A stretch of 64,000 bases of DNA. It comes from Pseudomonas sp. HAR-UPW-AIA-41 (lineage in GTDB: Bacteria; Pseudomonadota; Gammaproteobacteria; Pseudomonadales; Pseudomonadaceae). The position numbers were made by a program, and so were the translations under genes. Location: contig NZ_NSLB01000004.1 of assembly GCF_002304225.1 (NCBI RefSeq), positions 310,001-374,000 of the forward strand. Direction: 5' to 3'. This document shows positions 1-7,564 of the stretch, one piece after another; the stretch's first letter is position 1, and each line of letters begins with the position of its first letter. The notes below the pieces were generated by a model. It had not been told where the DNA came from. It was given only the letters and a program-made list of their open reading frames with translations, and made no database searches.

Positions 1-87
1 GCCAAAGAAGATCTGGGCGCCGAAGCCGAAGGCAACAACGATGATCGTTCCTGGTTCAGCTACATGACCTTCGGTCTGTTCGACTGA
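1..87 (+). CDS. bamD: C-terminal end of BamD (outer membrane protein assembly lipoprotein), partial
   Basis: Only the last 28 codons are in the window, ending in TGA at 85–87. The tail has an acidic, Asn-rich stretch and then an aromatic end (WFSYMTFGLFD). The identification rests mainly on position: in Pseudomonas bamD (comL) lies directly upstream of pilS, and the genes that follow match that order. BamD is a periplasm-facing lipoprotein of the BAM complex that folds outer membrane beta-barrels. The visible part contains no diagnostic domain, so this is inference from synteny. Confidence 0.6.
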   Translation, partial: AKEDLGAEAEGNNDDRSWFSYMTFGLFD

Positions 88-102
88 TAGACGAGTGACG
101 CA

Positions 103-131
103 CAAAAAGGAGGCCAAGGCCTCCTTTTTTG
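103..131 (+). terminator. Rho-independent terminator after bamD
   Basis: A perfect GGAGGCC/GGCCTCC stem with a 3-base loop is preceded by an A-run and followed by six T. It starts about 16 bases after the bamD stop. Confidence 0.9.
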
Positions 132-211
132 TTGCCTTCACGCCCGACCTCTGGGCTCCCCCCAAGCGCTTCGCTACACTGCCGCTTCGACTCCGATCAT
201 GACGAACTGCC

Positions 212-436
212 ATGCTGCGACTGCTCTTCTGGATAGCCCTGATTGCAACGGCCTACTGGCTGTGGCGCCGTTTCCAGCAGCCCTCCCCGCGAAAGGAAAC
301 AGCTGCCGAACCTGAAGCCACTCCAACGGTGCGCTGCGCTCATTGTGACGCACATCTGCCCAAGGACCGTGCTCTGAGCACAGGCGAGCAGTGGTTCTGC
401 AGCCTGGAGCACCAACGCCTGGGCAAGCATGACTGA
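212..436 (+). CDS. Small membrane-anchored zinc-ribbon-like protein (PP0621 family)
   Basis: The protein has 74 residues. An N-terminal hydrophobic helix (residues 2–17, LRLLFWIALIATAYWLW) is followed by a Pro/Glu linker and a small Cys/His region containing C-A-H-C and later F-C-S-L-E-H, which could bind a metal. This layout matches the short PP0621-type proteins that lie upstream of pilS in pseudomonads. Its stop overlaps the pilS start by 8 bases, so it is probably translated together with pilS. Function is unknown; a link to pilus regulation would be a guess based on position. Confidence 0.75.
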   Translation: MLRLLFWIALIATAYWLWRRFQQPSPRKETAAEPEATPTVRCAHCDAHLPKDRALSTGEQWFCSLEHQRLGKHD

Positions 437-2018
437 GCTCAGCAGCATTGAGAGCAGCCAGAGCCTGCGCATCCTCAGGCTCTACCATGCCTATCGCATC
501 ATTGTTGGCCTGGTCCTCGCCGTACTGGTTTCCCTCAGCCTGCACGATCAGTTGCTCGACCTGGCCAACTCCTCACTGTTCGAGATTGGCTGCTGGGTCT
601 ACCTGATCTTCAATGCCGTCGCCGCCCTGCTGGTACGACAGCCAGATCGCCTGGCGCAAACCTTCGCCCTGGCCCTGAGCGACATCGCCCTGCTGGCGAC
701 GCTGTTCTATTCAGCGGGCGGAGCACCCAGCGGCATCGGCAACCTGCTGATCGTCGCGGTAGCGATTGCCAATTTCATGCTACGCGGCCGTATCGGCCTG
801 GTGCTTGCCGCCTTTGCCGCTTCGGCACTGATCTACCTGACGTTTTACCTTAGCCTCAGCCGCCCCGCGGCCGCTGGACAGTTCGTTCAGGTCGGCGCCC
901 TGGGCGCCCTGTGCTTTGCCGCAGCCCTGTTTGTCCAAGGGCTGAGCAAGAAGCTGCGCCAGAGCGAGCAACTGGCCGCCGAACGGGCTGCCGAGGTTGC
1001 CAACCTGGAGGCCATCAACGCGCAGATTCTTGAACGTATGCGCACCGGCATCCTGGTCATGGACGCCAACCACTTGGTTCTGCAAGCCAACCAGAGCGCA
1101 CTCAGCCTGCTCGGCAAACCGCAGTTGATTGGCCGGCGCCTTGACCTGCTGACTCCCGAACTGGTGCAGCGCCTGCAACACTGGCAAGGCAACCCGACGC
1201 TACGCCCCGACAGCCTGCAGGCCGTCACGGATGGCCCGGTACTGCAGCCGAGCTTCGTCAACCTGCATGACGGCGGCCAGAACAACACTCTTATCTTTCT
1301 CGAAGACATTTCCCCTATCGCGCAGCAGGCCCAGCAGCTCAAGCTGGCCTCACTCGGGCGCCTGACAGCCGGCATCGCCCACGAGATCCGCAACCCTCTC
1401 GGCGCCATCAGCCACGCCGCACAACTGCTGCAGGAGTCCGATGAGCTACCGGAGGCCGACAAGCGCCTGGCACAGATCATCCAGGATCAGTCGCGACGAA
1501 TGAACCTGATCATCGAGAACATTCTGCAACTGTCACGCCGCCGCCAGGCCGAACCCCAGCTGCTTGACCTCAAGTACTGGCTGCACCGCTTCGCCAGCGA
1601 GTTCCGCCAGTCCGCCAGGGCCAATCAGCAACTGCACATTCAAGCCGAAGGCGGCAGCCTGCAGACCCGCATGGACCCGCATCAACTGACCCAAGTGCTC
1701 AGCAACCTGGTGCAGAACGGTCTGCGCTACAGTGCGCAGAAAAACCGTAATGGTCAGGTATGGATGAAACTGTTCCGCGACACGGAAAGCGACCTGCCGG
1801 TACTCGAGGTGCTTGACGACGGCCCGGGCGTCCCTCCGGAGCAGGAACAGCATATCTTCGAGCCGTTCTATACCACCGAGAACAAAGGCACCGGCCTGGG
1901 CCTGTATATTTCCCGTGAACTGTGCGAAAGCAACCAGGCACGCCTCGACTACAAACCTCGCGAAGGTGGCGGCAGCTGCTTCCGCATCACCTTCGCCCAC
2001 CCGCGCAGACTGAGCTGA
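429..2018 (+). CDS. pilS: PilS, sensor histidine kinase of type IV pilus transcription
   Basis: The protein has 529 residues. An N-terminal membrane domain of about six hydrophobic segments (roughly 20–175) is followed by a PAS-like region (about 195–300), a HisKA domain with the H-box AHEIRNPLGA (phospho-acceptor about His318), and a HATPase domain with N, G1 (DDGPGVP) and G2 (GTGLGLYI) boxes. Length, layout and His position match PilS of P. aeruginosa, which senses pilin levels in the membrane and phosphorylates PilR. The next gene is pilR, starting 3 bases after the pilS stop. Confidence 0.95.
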   Translation: MTELSSIESSQSLRILRLYHAYRIIVGLVLAVLVSLSLHDQLLDLANSSLFEIGCWVYLIFNAVAALLVRQPDRLAQTFALALSDIALLATLFYSAGGAPSGIGNLLIVAVAIANFMLRGRIGLVLAAFAASALIYLTFYLSLSRPAAAGQFVQVGALGALCFAAALFVQGLSKKLRQSEQLAAERAAEVANLEAINAQILERMRTGILVMDANHLVLQANQSALSLLGKPQLIGRRLDLLTPELVQRLQHWQGNPTLRPDSLQAVTDGPVLQPSFVNLHDGGQNNTLIFLEDISPIAQQAQQLKLASLGRLTAGIAHEIRNPLGAISHAAQLLQESDELPEADKRLAQIIQDQSRRMNLIIENILQLSRRRQAEPQLLDLKYWLHRFASEFRQSARANQQLHIQAEGGSLQTRMDPHQLTQVLSNLVQNGLRYSAQKNRNGQVWMKLFRDTESDLPVLEVLDDGPGVPPEQEQHIFEPFYTTENKGTGLGLYISRELCESNQARLDYKPREGGGSCFRITFAHPRRLS

Positions 2019-2020
2019 AC

Positions 2021-3358
2021 ATGAGTCGCCAGAGAGCCCTGATCGTCGACGACGAGCCCGATATTCGCGAACTGCTGGAAATTACCCTCGGGCGCATGAA
2101 GCTCGACACCCGCAGCGCCCGCAATCTCAAGGAAGCCGCCGAATGGCTGGCCCGCGAGCCGTTCGATCTGTGCCTGACCGACATGCGCCTGCCCGACGGC
2201 ACCGGCCTGGAGCTGGTGCAGTTCATCCAGCAGCGCCACCCCCAGTTGCCGGTCGCCATGATCACCGCTTACGGCAGCCTTGACACCGCCGTCAACGCCC
2301 TCAAGGCCGGAGCCTTCGACTTCCTGACCAAGCCGGTCGACCTCACCCGCCTACGCGAACTGGTCGGCACAGCTCTGCGCCTGGGCAATCCGAGCAGCGA
2401 AGACGCACCGGTAGACCACCGTCTGCTCGGCGACGCTCCGCCCATGCGCACCCTGCGCAACCAAATCGCCAAGCTGGCCCGCAGCCAGGCACCGGTGTAC
2501 ATCTCCGGCGAGTCGGGTAGCGGCAAGGAGCTGGTGGCCCGCCTGATCCACGAACAGGGCCCGCGCAGCGAGCACCCCTTCGTTCCTGTCAACTGCGGCG
2601 CCATTCCTTCCGAGCTGATGGAAAGCGAATTCTTCGGCCACAAGAAAGGCAGCTTCACCGGCGCCGTCGAGGACAAGCAGGGCCTGTTCCAGGCTGCCAA
2701 TGGCGGCACTCTATTCCTCGACGAAGTCGCCGACCTGCCACTGCCGATGCAGGTCAAGCTGCTACGGGCCATTCAGGAAAAGGCCGTGCGCGCCGTTGGC
2801 GGTCAGCAGGAGGTGGTGGTTGATGTGCGCATCCTCAGCGCCACCCACAAGGACCTGGCCGCAGAGGTCGCCGCCGGACGCTTCCGTCAGGACCTCTACT
2901 ACCGCCTGAACGTCATCGAACTCAGCGTACCGCCACTCCGCGAACGCCGCGAAGACATCCCGCTGCTGACAGAAGTCACCCTCAAGCGACTGGCCGACGC
3001 CTGCGGACTCAGCCCCGCCCGACTGACCCCCGAAGCCCTGGAAAAGCTCAAGAGCTATCGCTTTCCCGGCAACGTGCGCGAGCTGGAAAACATGCTCGAG
3101 CGTGCCTACACCCTGTGCGAAAACGACCTGATCCAGCCGCATGACCTGCGCCTGAGTGAGGCCAGCTGCAGCGCCGCCTCCGGCGAGGCCTCGCTGGCAC
3201 AGATCGACAACCTAGAAGACTACCTCGAAGAAGTCGAGCGCAAGCTGATCATGCAGGCCCTGGAAGAAACGCGCTGGAACCGCACCGCCGCAGCCGAGCG
3301 CCTCGGCCTGACCTTCCGCTCAATGCGCTACCGCCTGAAGAAACTGGGCATCGACTGA
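2021..3358 (+). CDS. pilR: PilR, NtrC-type sigma-54 response regulator
   Basis: The protein has 445 residues. A receiver domain (acceptor Asp54 in LTDMRLPDG) is followed by an AAA+ sigma-54 activation domain with Walker A GESGSGKE, a GAFTGA-type loop written GSFTGA and an R-finger region, then a Fis-type helix-turn-helix at the C-terminus (NRTAAAERLGLTF). The start at 2021 gives the standard MSRQRALIVDDEPDI receiver N-terminus; a longer in-frame reading into pilS has no support. Phosphorylated PilR activates the sigma-54 promoter of pilA, which lies outside this window. Confidence 0.96.
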   Translation: MSRQRALIVDDEPDIRELLEITLGRMKLDTRSARNLKEAAEWLAREPFDLCLTDMRLPDGTGLELVQFIQQRHPQLPVAMITAYGSLDTAVNALKAGAFDFLTKPVDLTRLRELVGTALRLGNPSSEDAPVDHRLLGDAPPMRTLRNQIAKLARSQAPVYISGESGSGKELVARLIHEQGPRSEHPFVPVNCGAIPSELMESEFFGHKKGSFTGAVEDKQGLFQAANGGTLFLDEVADLPLPMQVKLLRAIQEKAVRAVGGQQEVVVDVRILSATHKDLAAEVAAGRFRQDLYYRLNVIELSVPPLRERREDIPLLTEVTLKRLADACGLSPARLTPEALEKLKSYRFPGNVRELENMLERAYTLCENDLIQPHDLRLSEASCSAASGEASLAQIDNLEDYLEEVERKLIMQALEETRWNRTAAAERLGLTFRSMRYRLKKLGID

Positions 3359-3368
3359 TCGCTGCCCG

Positions 3369-4484
3369 TCACAAAGCCCTGAGTCGCCCCGCCGGCGAGT
3401 AAGGCGCCGAATCAACGATCGGCGTCTCGCCCAGCATGAGATTCTTCAACAGCTCACAGGATGCCGGCGCCAGCACCAGACCATTGCGGTAGTGCCCGCA
3501 GTTGAGCCACAGCCCGGGCAACTCAGGCACCTCACCGATAAAGGGAATCCCATCCGGCGAGCCAGGCCGCAACCCAGCCCAATGGCCGACCACCTCGCGC
3601 TGCGCCAAGCCCGGCAGCATTCTCTCGGCAGACGCCTTGAGGCTAGCCAGCGCGTCCCCGGTCGGCGTTTTATCAAACCCGACATGCTCCAGCGTGCTGC
3701 CCACCAGCACGTGGCCATCGCGCCGAGGAATGGCATAACGCCCCTCGGCTAGCACCATGGCAGGAAGGTAATCCGGCTCGCACTTGTACAGGATCATCTG
3801 CCCCTTGACCGGTTCGACGGGCAGATACAGACCGAGCTTTGCCAGCAGCTCGCCACTCCAGGCGCCGGCGGTTAGGACAACTTTATCAGCCAGCAAAGGT
3901 CCTGCTTGAGTCTCAACTCCACGGATGCCGGAACAACCCAGCAAAAACCTGTTTACCGAAGTGTTTTCCTGCACAACCAAACTTGGTTGCTTCAGGACTG
4001 CCAGCTTCAGGGCCTTTAGCAACCTAGGATTTCGCACATTGGCTAACGCAGGGCAGTACAGCGCCTGGAGGTAATCATGGGCCAAGGCAGGCAGTCTATT
4101 TCTAAGCTCGCCACCGGCAAAGAGTTCCAGCTCCACTCCCTGCTCGCAGGCCCAACCTTTGAGTTCCGCCTCATCGGGCAAATCCAACCAGTACAGACCG
4201 CTGACAAAAACCTCAGCGTCAACGGCAGTCAACCTCAGCAACTGCTCAGCCAGGCGCGGGTAATAGTGCTGCCCCCAGCTTGCAAGAGCCGATATAGCTG
4301 GAGGGTAACGCCACGGATACAGCGGCGAAACGATCCCACCACCAGCCCAAGAGGACTCCCGTCCGAGCGCCTGACGCTCCAACAGACAAACCCGCCGCCC
4401 TGCCCTAGCCAACCCCAATGCGGTAAGCAAACCATTGACTCCACCACCCACCACCAACACATCCCAAGACATCTGCTCACTCAT
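3369..4484 (-). CDS. thiO: FAD-dependent glycine/D-amino acid oxidase (ThiO-like)
   Basis: The protein has 371 residues. The N-terminus carries a Rossmann FAD motif (VVGGGVNGLLTALGLARAG, then an acidic residue in LLERQ), typical of the DAO fold. C-terminal blocks such as GLRPGSPDGIPFIG and GHYRNGLVLAP are typical of glycine oxidase ThiO, which makes the iminoglycine used for the thiamine thiazole ring. It sits between pilR (convergent) and fimT (divergent), as I remember for Pseudomonas. The start at 4484 (MSEQMSW) is preferred over a longer reading; the Met at 4472 is also possible. Related D-amino acid dehydrogenases cannot be fully excluded. Confidence 0.82.
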   Translation of the reverse strand: MSEQMSWDVLVVGGGVNGLLTALGLARAGRRVCLLERQALGRESSWAGGGIVSPLYPWRYPPAISALASWGQHYYPRLAEQLLRLTAVDAEVFVSGLYWLDLPDEAELKGWACEQGVELELFAGGELRNRLPALAHDYLQALYCPALANVRNPRLLKALKLAVLKQPSLVVQENTSVNRFLLGCSGIRGVETQAGPLLADKVVLTAGAWSGELLAKLGLYLPVEPVKGQMILYKCEPDYLPAMVLAEGRYAIPRRDGHVLVGSTLEHVGFDKTPTGDALASLKASAERMLPGLAQREVVGHWAGLRPGSPDGIPFIGEVPELPGLWLNCGHYRNGLVLAPASCELLKNLMLGETPIVDSAPYSPAGRLRAL

Positions 4485-4564
4485 CCGCAAAACAATTGAC
4501 AGATTTACACCGCCAGCTACACCAAGAGCAGCCAGGACGGCCACTTCAAAAGGGATTATTTACC

Positions 4565-5077
4565 ATGAGAAAACTACGAAACTCCGCCGCTTTCAGCCTT
4601 AACGAACTACTCATCGCCCTGAGTCTTATCAGCTTGCTTGGCATGTGGGCAGCGCCCAATTTCGCTGCATTTCTACAAGCACAACGCAGCCTGGCTCTCA
4701 CTCAACTGATTGCCGGACACCTAACACAGGCTCGAATGCACAGCGCTCTGCATCAGAGGGACGTGGAAATCTGCGGTTCATCCGACGGAGTTAACTGTGA
4801 CAACCAATGGCACAGCGGCTGGGTGCTACGTTATCCGGGAGCCACCCTACCCTTTCTTGCTGAACGCCTGCCAGCGAAAACCAACCTCTTGTGGCAAGGC
4901 GCCACCCAACGCATTCGCTTTCACCCGGATGGCACTACCCCCTTGGGTAACGGGCGCTTTCTGATCTGTTCCAACAATGATGAGGTACTACATCAGTTAG
5001 TCATCAATCGCCAGGGACGCGCACGCATTGTCAACGGAATGGAGCCCACCCAAACGGCCGATATTCGCTGCCGCTGA
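4565..5077 (+). CDS. fimT: FimT, GspH/FimT-family type IV pseudopilin
   Basis: The protein has 170 residues. A short leader is followed by the prepilin helix FSLNELLIALSLISLLGMW. The +5 Glu (Glu14) is present, but the residue before the expected PilD cleavage site is Ala9 rather than Gly. The C-terminal part contains a G-R-A-R segment, matching the GRxR motif reported to bind DNA in FimT proteins used for natural transformation. ATG 4565 is preceded by an AAGGGA ribosome site. The gene is separated from fimU by about 95 bases. Expected place: pilus tip or initiation complex, or DNA uptake. Confidence 0.85.
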   Translation: MRKLRNSAAFSLNELLIALSLISLLGMWAAPNFAAFLQAQRSLALTQLIAGHLTQARMHSALHQRDVEICGSSDGVNCDNQWHSGWVLRYPGATLPFLAERLPAKTNLLWQGATQRIRFHPDGTTPLGNGRFLICSNNDEVLHQLVINRQGRARIVNGMEPTQTADIRCR

Positions 5078-5171
5078 CCGGTTATCCTGCATTCCCATCC
5101 AATTATCCACCCCGTCACGACAACGCGAGGATATCTGGGCATGATGCAACTAAGAAAAGTGAGGTTTCACC

Positions 5172-5681
5172 ATGCACGAAGCAAACCACCAGCGAGGACT
5201 GACCCTCGTCGAGCTAATGATTGCACTGGCAGTACTCGGCATCTTTGTCACCGTGGCCATTCCGAGTTTCAGCTCATTCATGCAGAGCAACAAACTTCAA
5301 GGCGCCAGCAACGAATTGGCCGGCCTGCTGCAGTTCGCGCGCAGCCTGGCAGCAGAGAAAAGCTCCTCCGTCGTTGTCTGCGAGAGCTCTGGCACATGGA
5401 CAGTTCGCAGCAAAAGCACAAGCAGCGATGTCTGTGCCGGCACAGAACTTCGCAACTTCGTGATACCAACCGACCTGACCCTGAGAAGCAGCAGTAGCGC
5501 CCTGCCTATCACCTTCACTTCGACAGGCACTGCGGGCAGCATCAGAACTTTGATCATCTGCAAAGGCAGCGATGCTGCCAACGGTTACAAATTGACCGTT
5601 GAAGCCAGCGGAAACATCCGCCTGCTGGCCAAAGGTAAAACAGATGTAGCAGGCAACGCCCTAGCTTCCTGCACACCATGA
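5172..5681 (+). CDS. fimU: FimU, minor type IV pilin
   Basis: The protein has 169 residues with a class IVa prepilin signal: an 8–9 residue leader ending in Gly, then LTLVELMIALAVLGIFVTVAIPSF with Glu at +5. Paired cysteines in the C-terminal half suggest a disulfide. FimU (GspH-like) is one of the minor pilins that prime assembly and connect the PilV/W/X core to the major pilin. GAGG lies 7 bases before ATG. It is the first gene of the minor-pilin operon. In P. aeruginosa this operon is activated by AlgR; I could not identify a convincing AlgR site in the 94-base gap upstream. Confidence 0.92.
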   Translation: MHEANHQRGLTLVELMIALAVLGIFVTVAIPSFSSFMQSNKLQGASNELAGLLQFARSLAAEKSSSVVVCESSGTWTVRSKSTSSDVCAGTELRNFVIPTDLTLRSSSSALPITFTSTGTAGSIRTLIICKGSDAANGYKLTVEASGNIRLLAKGKTDVAGNALASCTP

Positions 5682-5689
5682 GGTTGACC

Positions 5690-6208
5690 ATGAACAAAGC
5701 CAACGGATTCAGCATGATCGAGATCCTGGTAACCCTGCTACTCATTACTGTCGGGATACTCGGCATGGTTGCCCTTCAGGGCAAAACTCTCAGCTATACG
5801 CAGGACAGCGTTCAGCGCAATACGGCAGCAGCTCTGGCCAATGACCTGATGGAGTTGATCCGCGCCAATCCGGCAGGCCTGCCTGCTAGTTCAGGCTTCT
5901 ACAAAGCCAGCGGCACGGCATTCCCGGGACTGCCAAGTGGCGGCTGCGCCAGCACCAGCACTACCACCAGCGAACAATTGGCATGCTGGGCGGATCGCGC
6001 CAGCCGCCTGTTGCCGGGAGCCAGCGGCTTGCTCACCAGTGATTTCTACATTTGCCGTACTGCGACACCCGGCACCTGTGCCAACAACGGCTCGGCGATA
6101 GAAATTCAGGTGGCCTGGACCACCAAGGCCGGTGAGTGCCTTGAAAGCACCGACAACAGCAGCAACGCCAACACCAAATGCACCTACCGACTGCGCTCGG
6201 AAATCTGA
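5690..6208 (+). CDS. pilV: PilV, minor type IV pilin
   Basis: The protein has 172 residues. A short leader ends at Gly, followed by FSMIEILVTLLLITVGILGMVALQ with Glu at +5. This is the GspI-like PilV family (Pfam N_methyl plus PilV). Two starts are possible: ATG 5678, overlapping the fimU stop as ATGA, and ATG 5690. The latter is preferred because GAGG lies 6 bases before it. PilV, PilW and PilX form the core of the tip complex that carries PilY1. Confidence 0.92.
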   Translation: MNKANGFSMIEILVTLLLITVGILGMVALQGKTLSYTQDSVQRNTAAALANDLMELIRANPAGLPASSGFYKASGTAFPGLPSGGCASTSTTTSEQLACWADRASRLLPGASGLLTSDFYICRTATPGTCANNGSAIEIQVAWTTKAGECLESTDNSSNANTKCTYRLRSEI

Positions 6209-6216
6209 GGCCTGCC

Positions 6217-6996
6217 ATGCTCCCAAACAGACAACGCGGACTGTCTCTGGTCGAACTAATGATTGCCCTGCTGCTGAGCACCTTTCTGATCCTTGGCGTG
6301 ACTCAGATTTACATCGACAACAAGCGGTCCTACGCATTTCAGCAAAATCTCAGCGGCAATCAGGAAAGCGCACGTTACGCACAGATATTCCTTCAACAAA
6401 CCATCGCCAAGGCTGGCTACAAACGGCGCCCAGATGAATCCAGTGACGACGTATTCAAGGCCGTAACTGCAGGCGGCTGCACATTCACAACAGCAGGGCA
6501 GAGCGTGCTTTTTGTCTCGACCAGCGAGATCTGCATCCGCTACCAGCCCCGCGACCATACCGAGCGCAACTGCCAAGGCAATGTGATCGACAACACTCTG
6601 ACAACCCCCTACACCAAAACCAACACAGTGCAGGTGGAACGATTGCAGTTCAACAGCACTAACCAGACCCTGACCTGCAATGCCGCAGAGGTTGTCAACA
6701 ACCTGACAGATCTGCGCTTTGAACTGGGCGTGGGCAGTGCAGGCAACCCGCAAACCATCACCAGCTTCGTCAAGGCCAGCACCACCGCCCCGGTTTTGGC
6801 CGTGCGCTACACCACCCTTTTCCGCAGCACGGCCGGAACTCAGCGCGACGCTACCAGTGCCGACACGGCGCTGGCCAACTGGATTGCCCTGACCGGTGCC
6901 ACAACAGCACAAGTAACCGCAATGAAAACAGCTGACAAGGGCAACCTGTATCAGGTAGCGCAAAACACCGTGATGCTGAGGAACCTCATGCCATGA
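6217..6996 (+). CDS. pilW: PilW, minor type IV pilin
   Basis: The protein has 259 residues. The prepilin signal is leader MLPNRQRG, then LSLVELMIALLLSTFLILGVTQIY with Glu at +5. Size and the long C-terminal domain fit PilW (GspJ-like). GAGG lies 6 bases before ATG 6217. The stop overlaps the pilX start (ATGA at 6993–6996), which indicates translational coupling inside the operon. Confidence 0.93.
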   Translation: MLPNRQRGLSLVELMIALLLSTFLILGVTQIYIDNKRSYAFQQNLSGNQESARYAQIFLQQTIAKAGYKRRPDESSDDVFKAVTAGGCTFTTAGQSVLFVSTSEICIRYQPRDHTERNCQGNVIDNTLTTPYTKTNTVQVERLQFNSTNQTLTCNAAEVVNNLTDLRFELGVGSAGNPQTITSFVKASTTAPVLAVRYTTLFRSTAGTQRDATSADTALANWIALTGATTAQVTAMKTADKGNLYQVAQNTVMLRNLMP

Positions 6997-7562
6997 AAAA
7001 AACAACTATGCGCACACAACAACATGGCGCAGCGCTATTCATCGCCCTGATTATGCTTCTGGTGGTGACACTGCTAGCCCTGTCCAGCACACGCGAGGCC
7101 ACGCTGGAAACACGCCTGGTGAGCGCCTACACCCTGCAACAGAATGTCAGCGCCAGTGCCGAAATGGGCCTGCGTGATGGTGAGAGCTCAGTGACCAAGC
7201 CAATCACTCCACTGACCGCCACAACCGACTGCACAGGCGGCACGAACCCGCCCCCCTGCCTGCTTAATCTGACTGGCGGCGCGTACAGCTACGCGATGCT
7301 GTTTGGCACCGCAAACAAATCCCGCCCCTACAAACCGGCCAATGGCACAGTCGCCAACCCCGGCACCACGATAAGCTGGTACGCCATGCCTGCCCCATCC
7401 GGCAGCGAGGATGGCGAATCGGAAAACCCGGAATACGGCAGCATGCTGGTGGGCACCGGCGTATTCCGTTACGAGCTCAACAGCCAAGCCACGCATACGG
7501 ACACCGGTGCAAAGCTGCTGATGCGCTCCACTACGGCCAAACTTTTTGACGCAGGACTGTAA
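6993..7562 (+). CDS. pilX: PilX, minor type IV pilin
   Basis: The protein has 189 residues. The leader ends in QQHG, followed by AALFIALIMLLVVTLLALSS. There is no Glu at +5, as expected for PilX and its secretion counterpart GspK, which sits at the very tip. The ATG overlaps the pilW stop by 4 bases, and pilY1 begins 3 bases after the pilX stop. PilX is needed to bring PilY1 to the pilus tip. Confidence 0.92.
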   Translation: MKKTTMRTQQHGAALFIALIMLLVVTLLALSSTREATLETRLVSAYTLQQNVSASAEMGLRDGESSVTKPITPLTATTDCTGGTNPPPCLLNLTGGAYSYAMLFGTANKSRPYKPANGTVANPGTTISWYAMPAPSGSEDGESENPEYGSMLVGTGVFRYELNSQATHTDTGAKLLMRSTTAKLFDAGL

Positions 7563-7564
7563 CC

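Noticed and set aside
5078..5171. AlgR-type site before fimU
   Set aside because: I looked for CCGTTCGTC-like sequence, as expected from P. aeruginosa, and did not find a convincing match.
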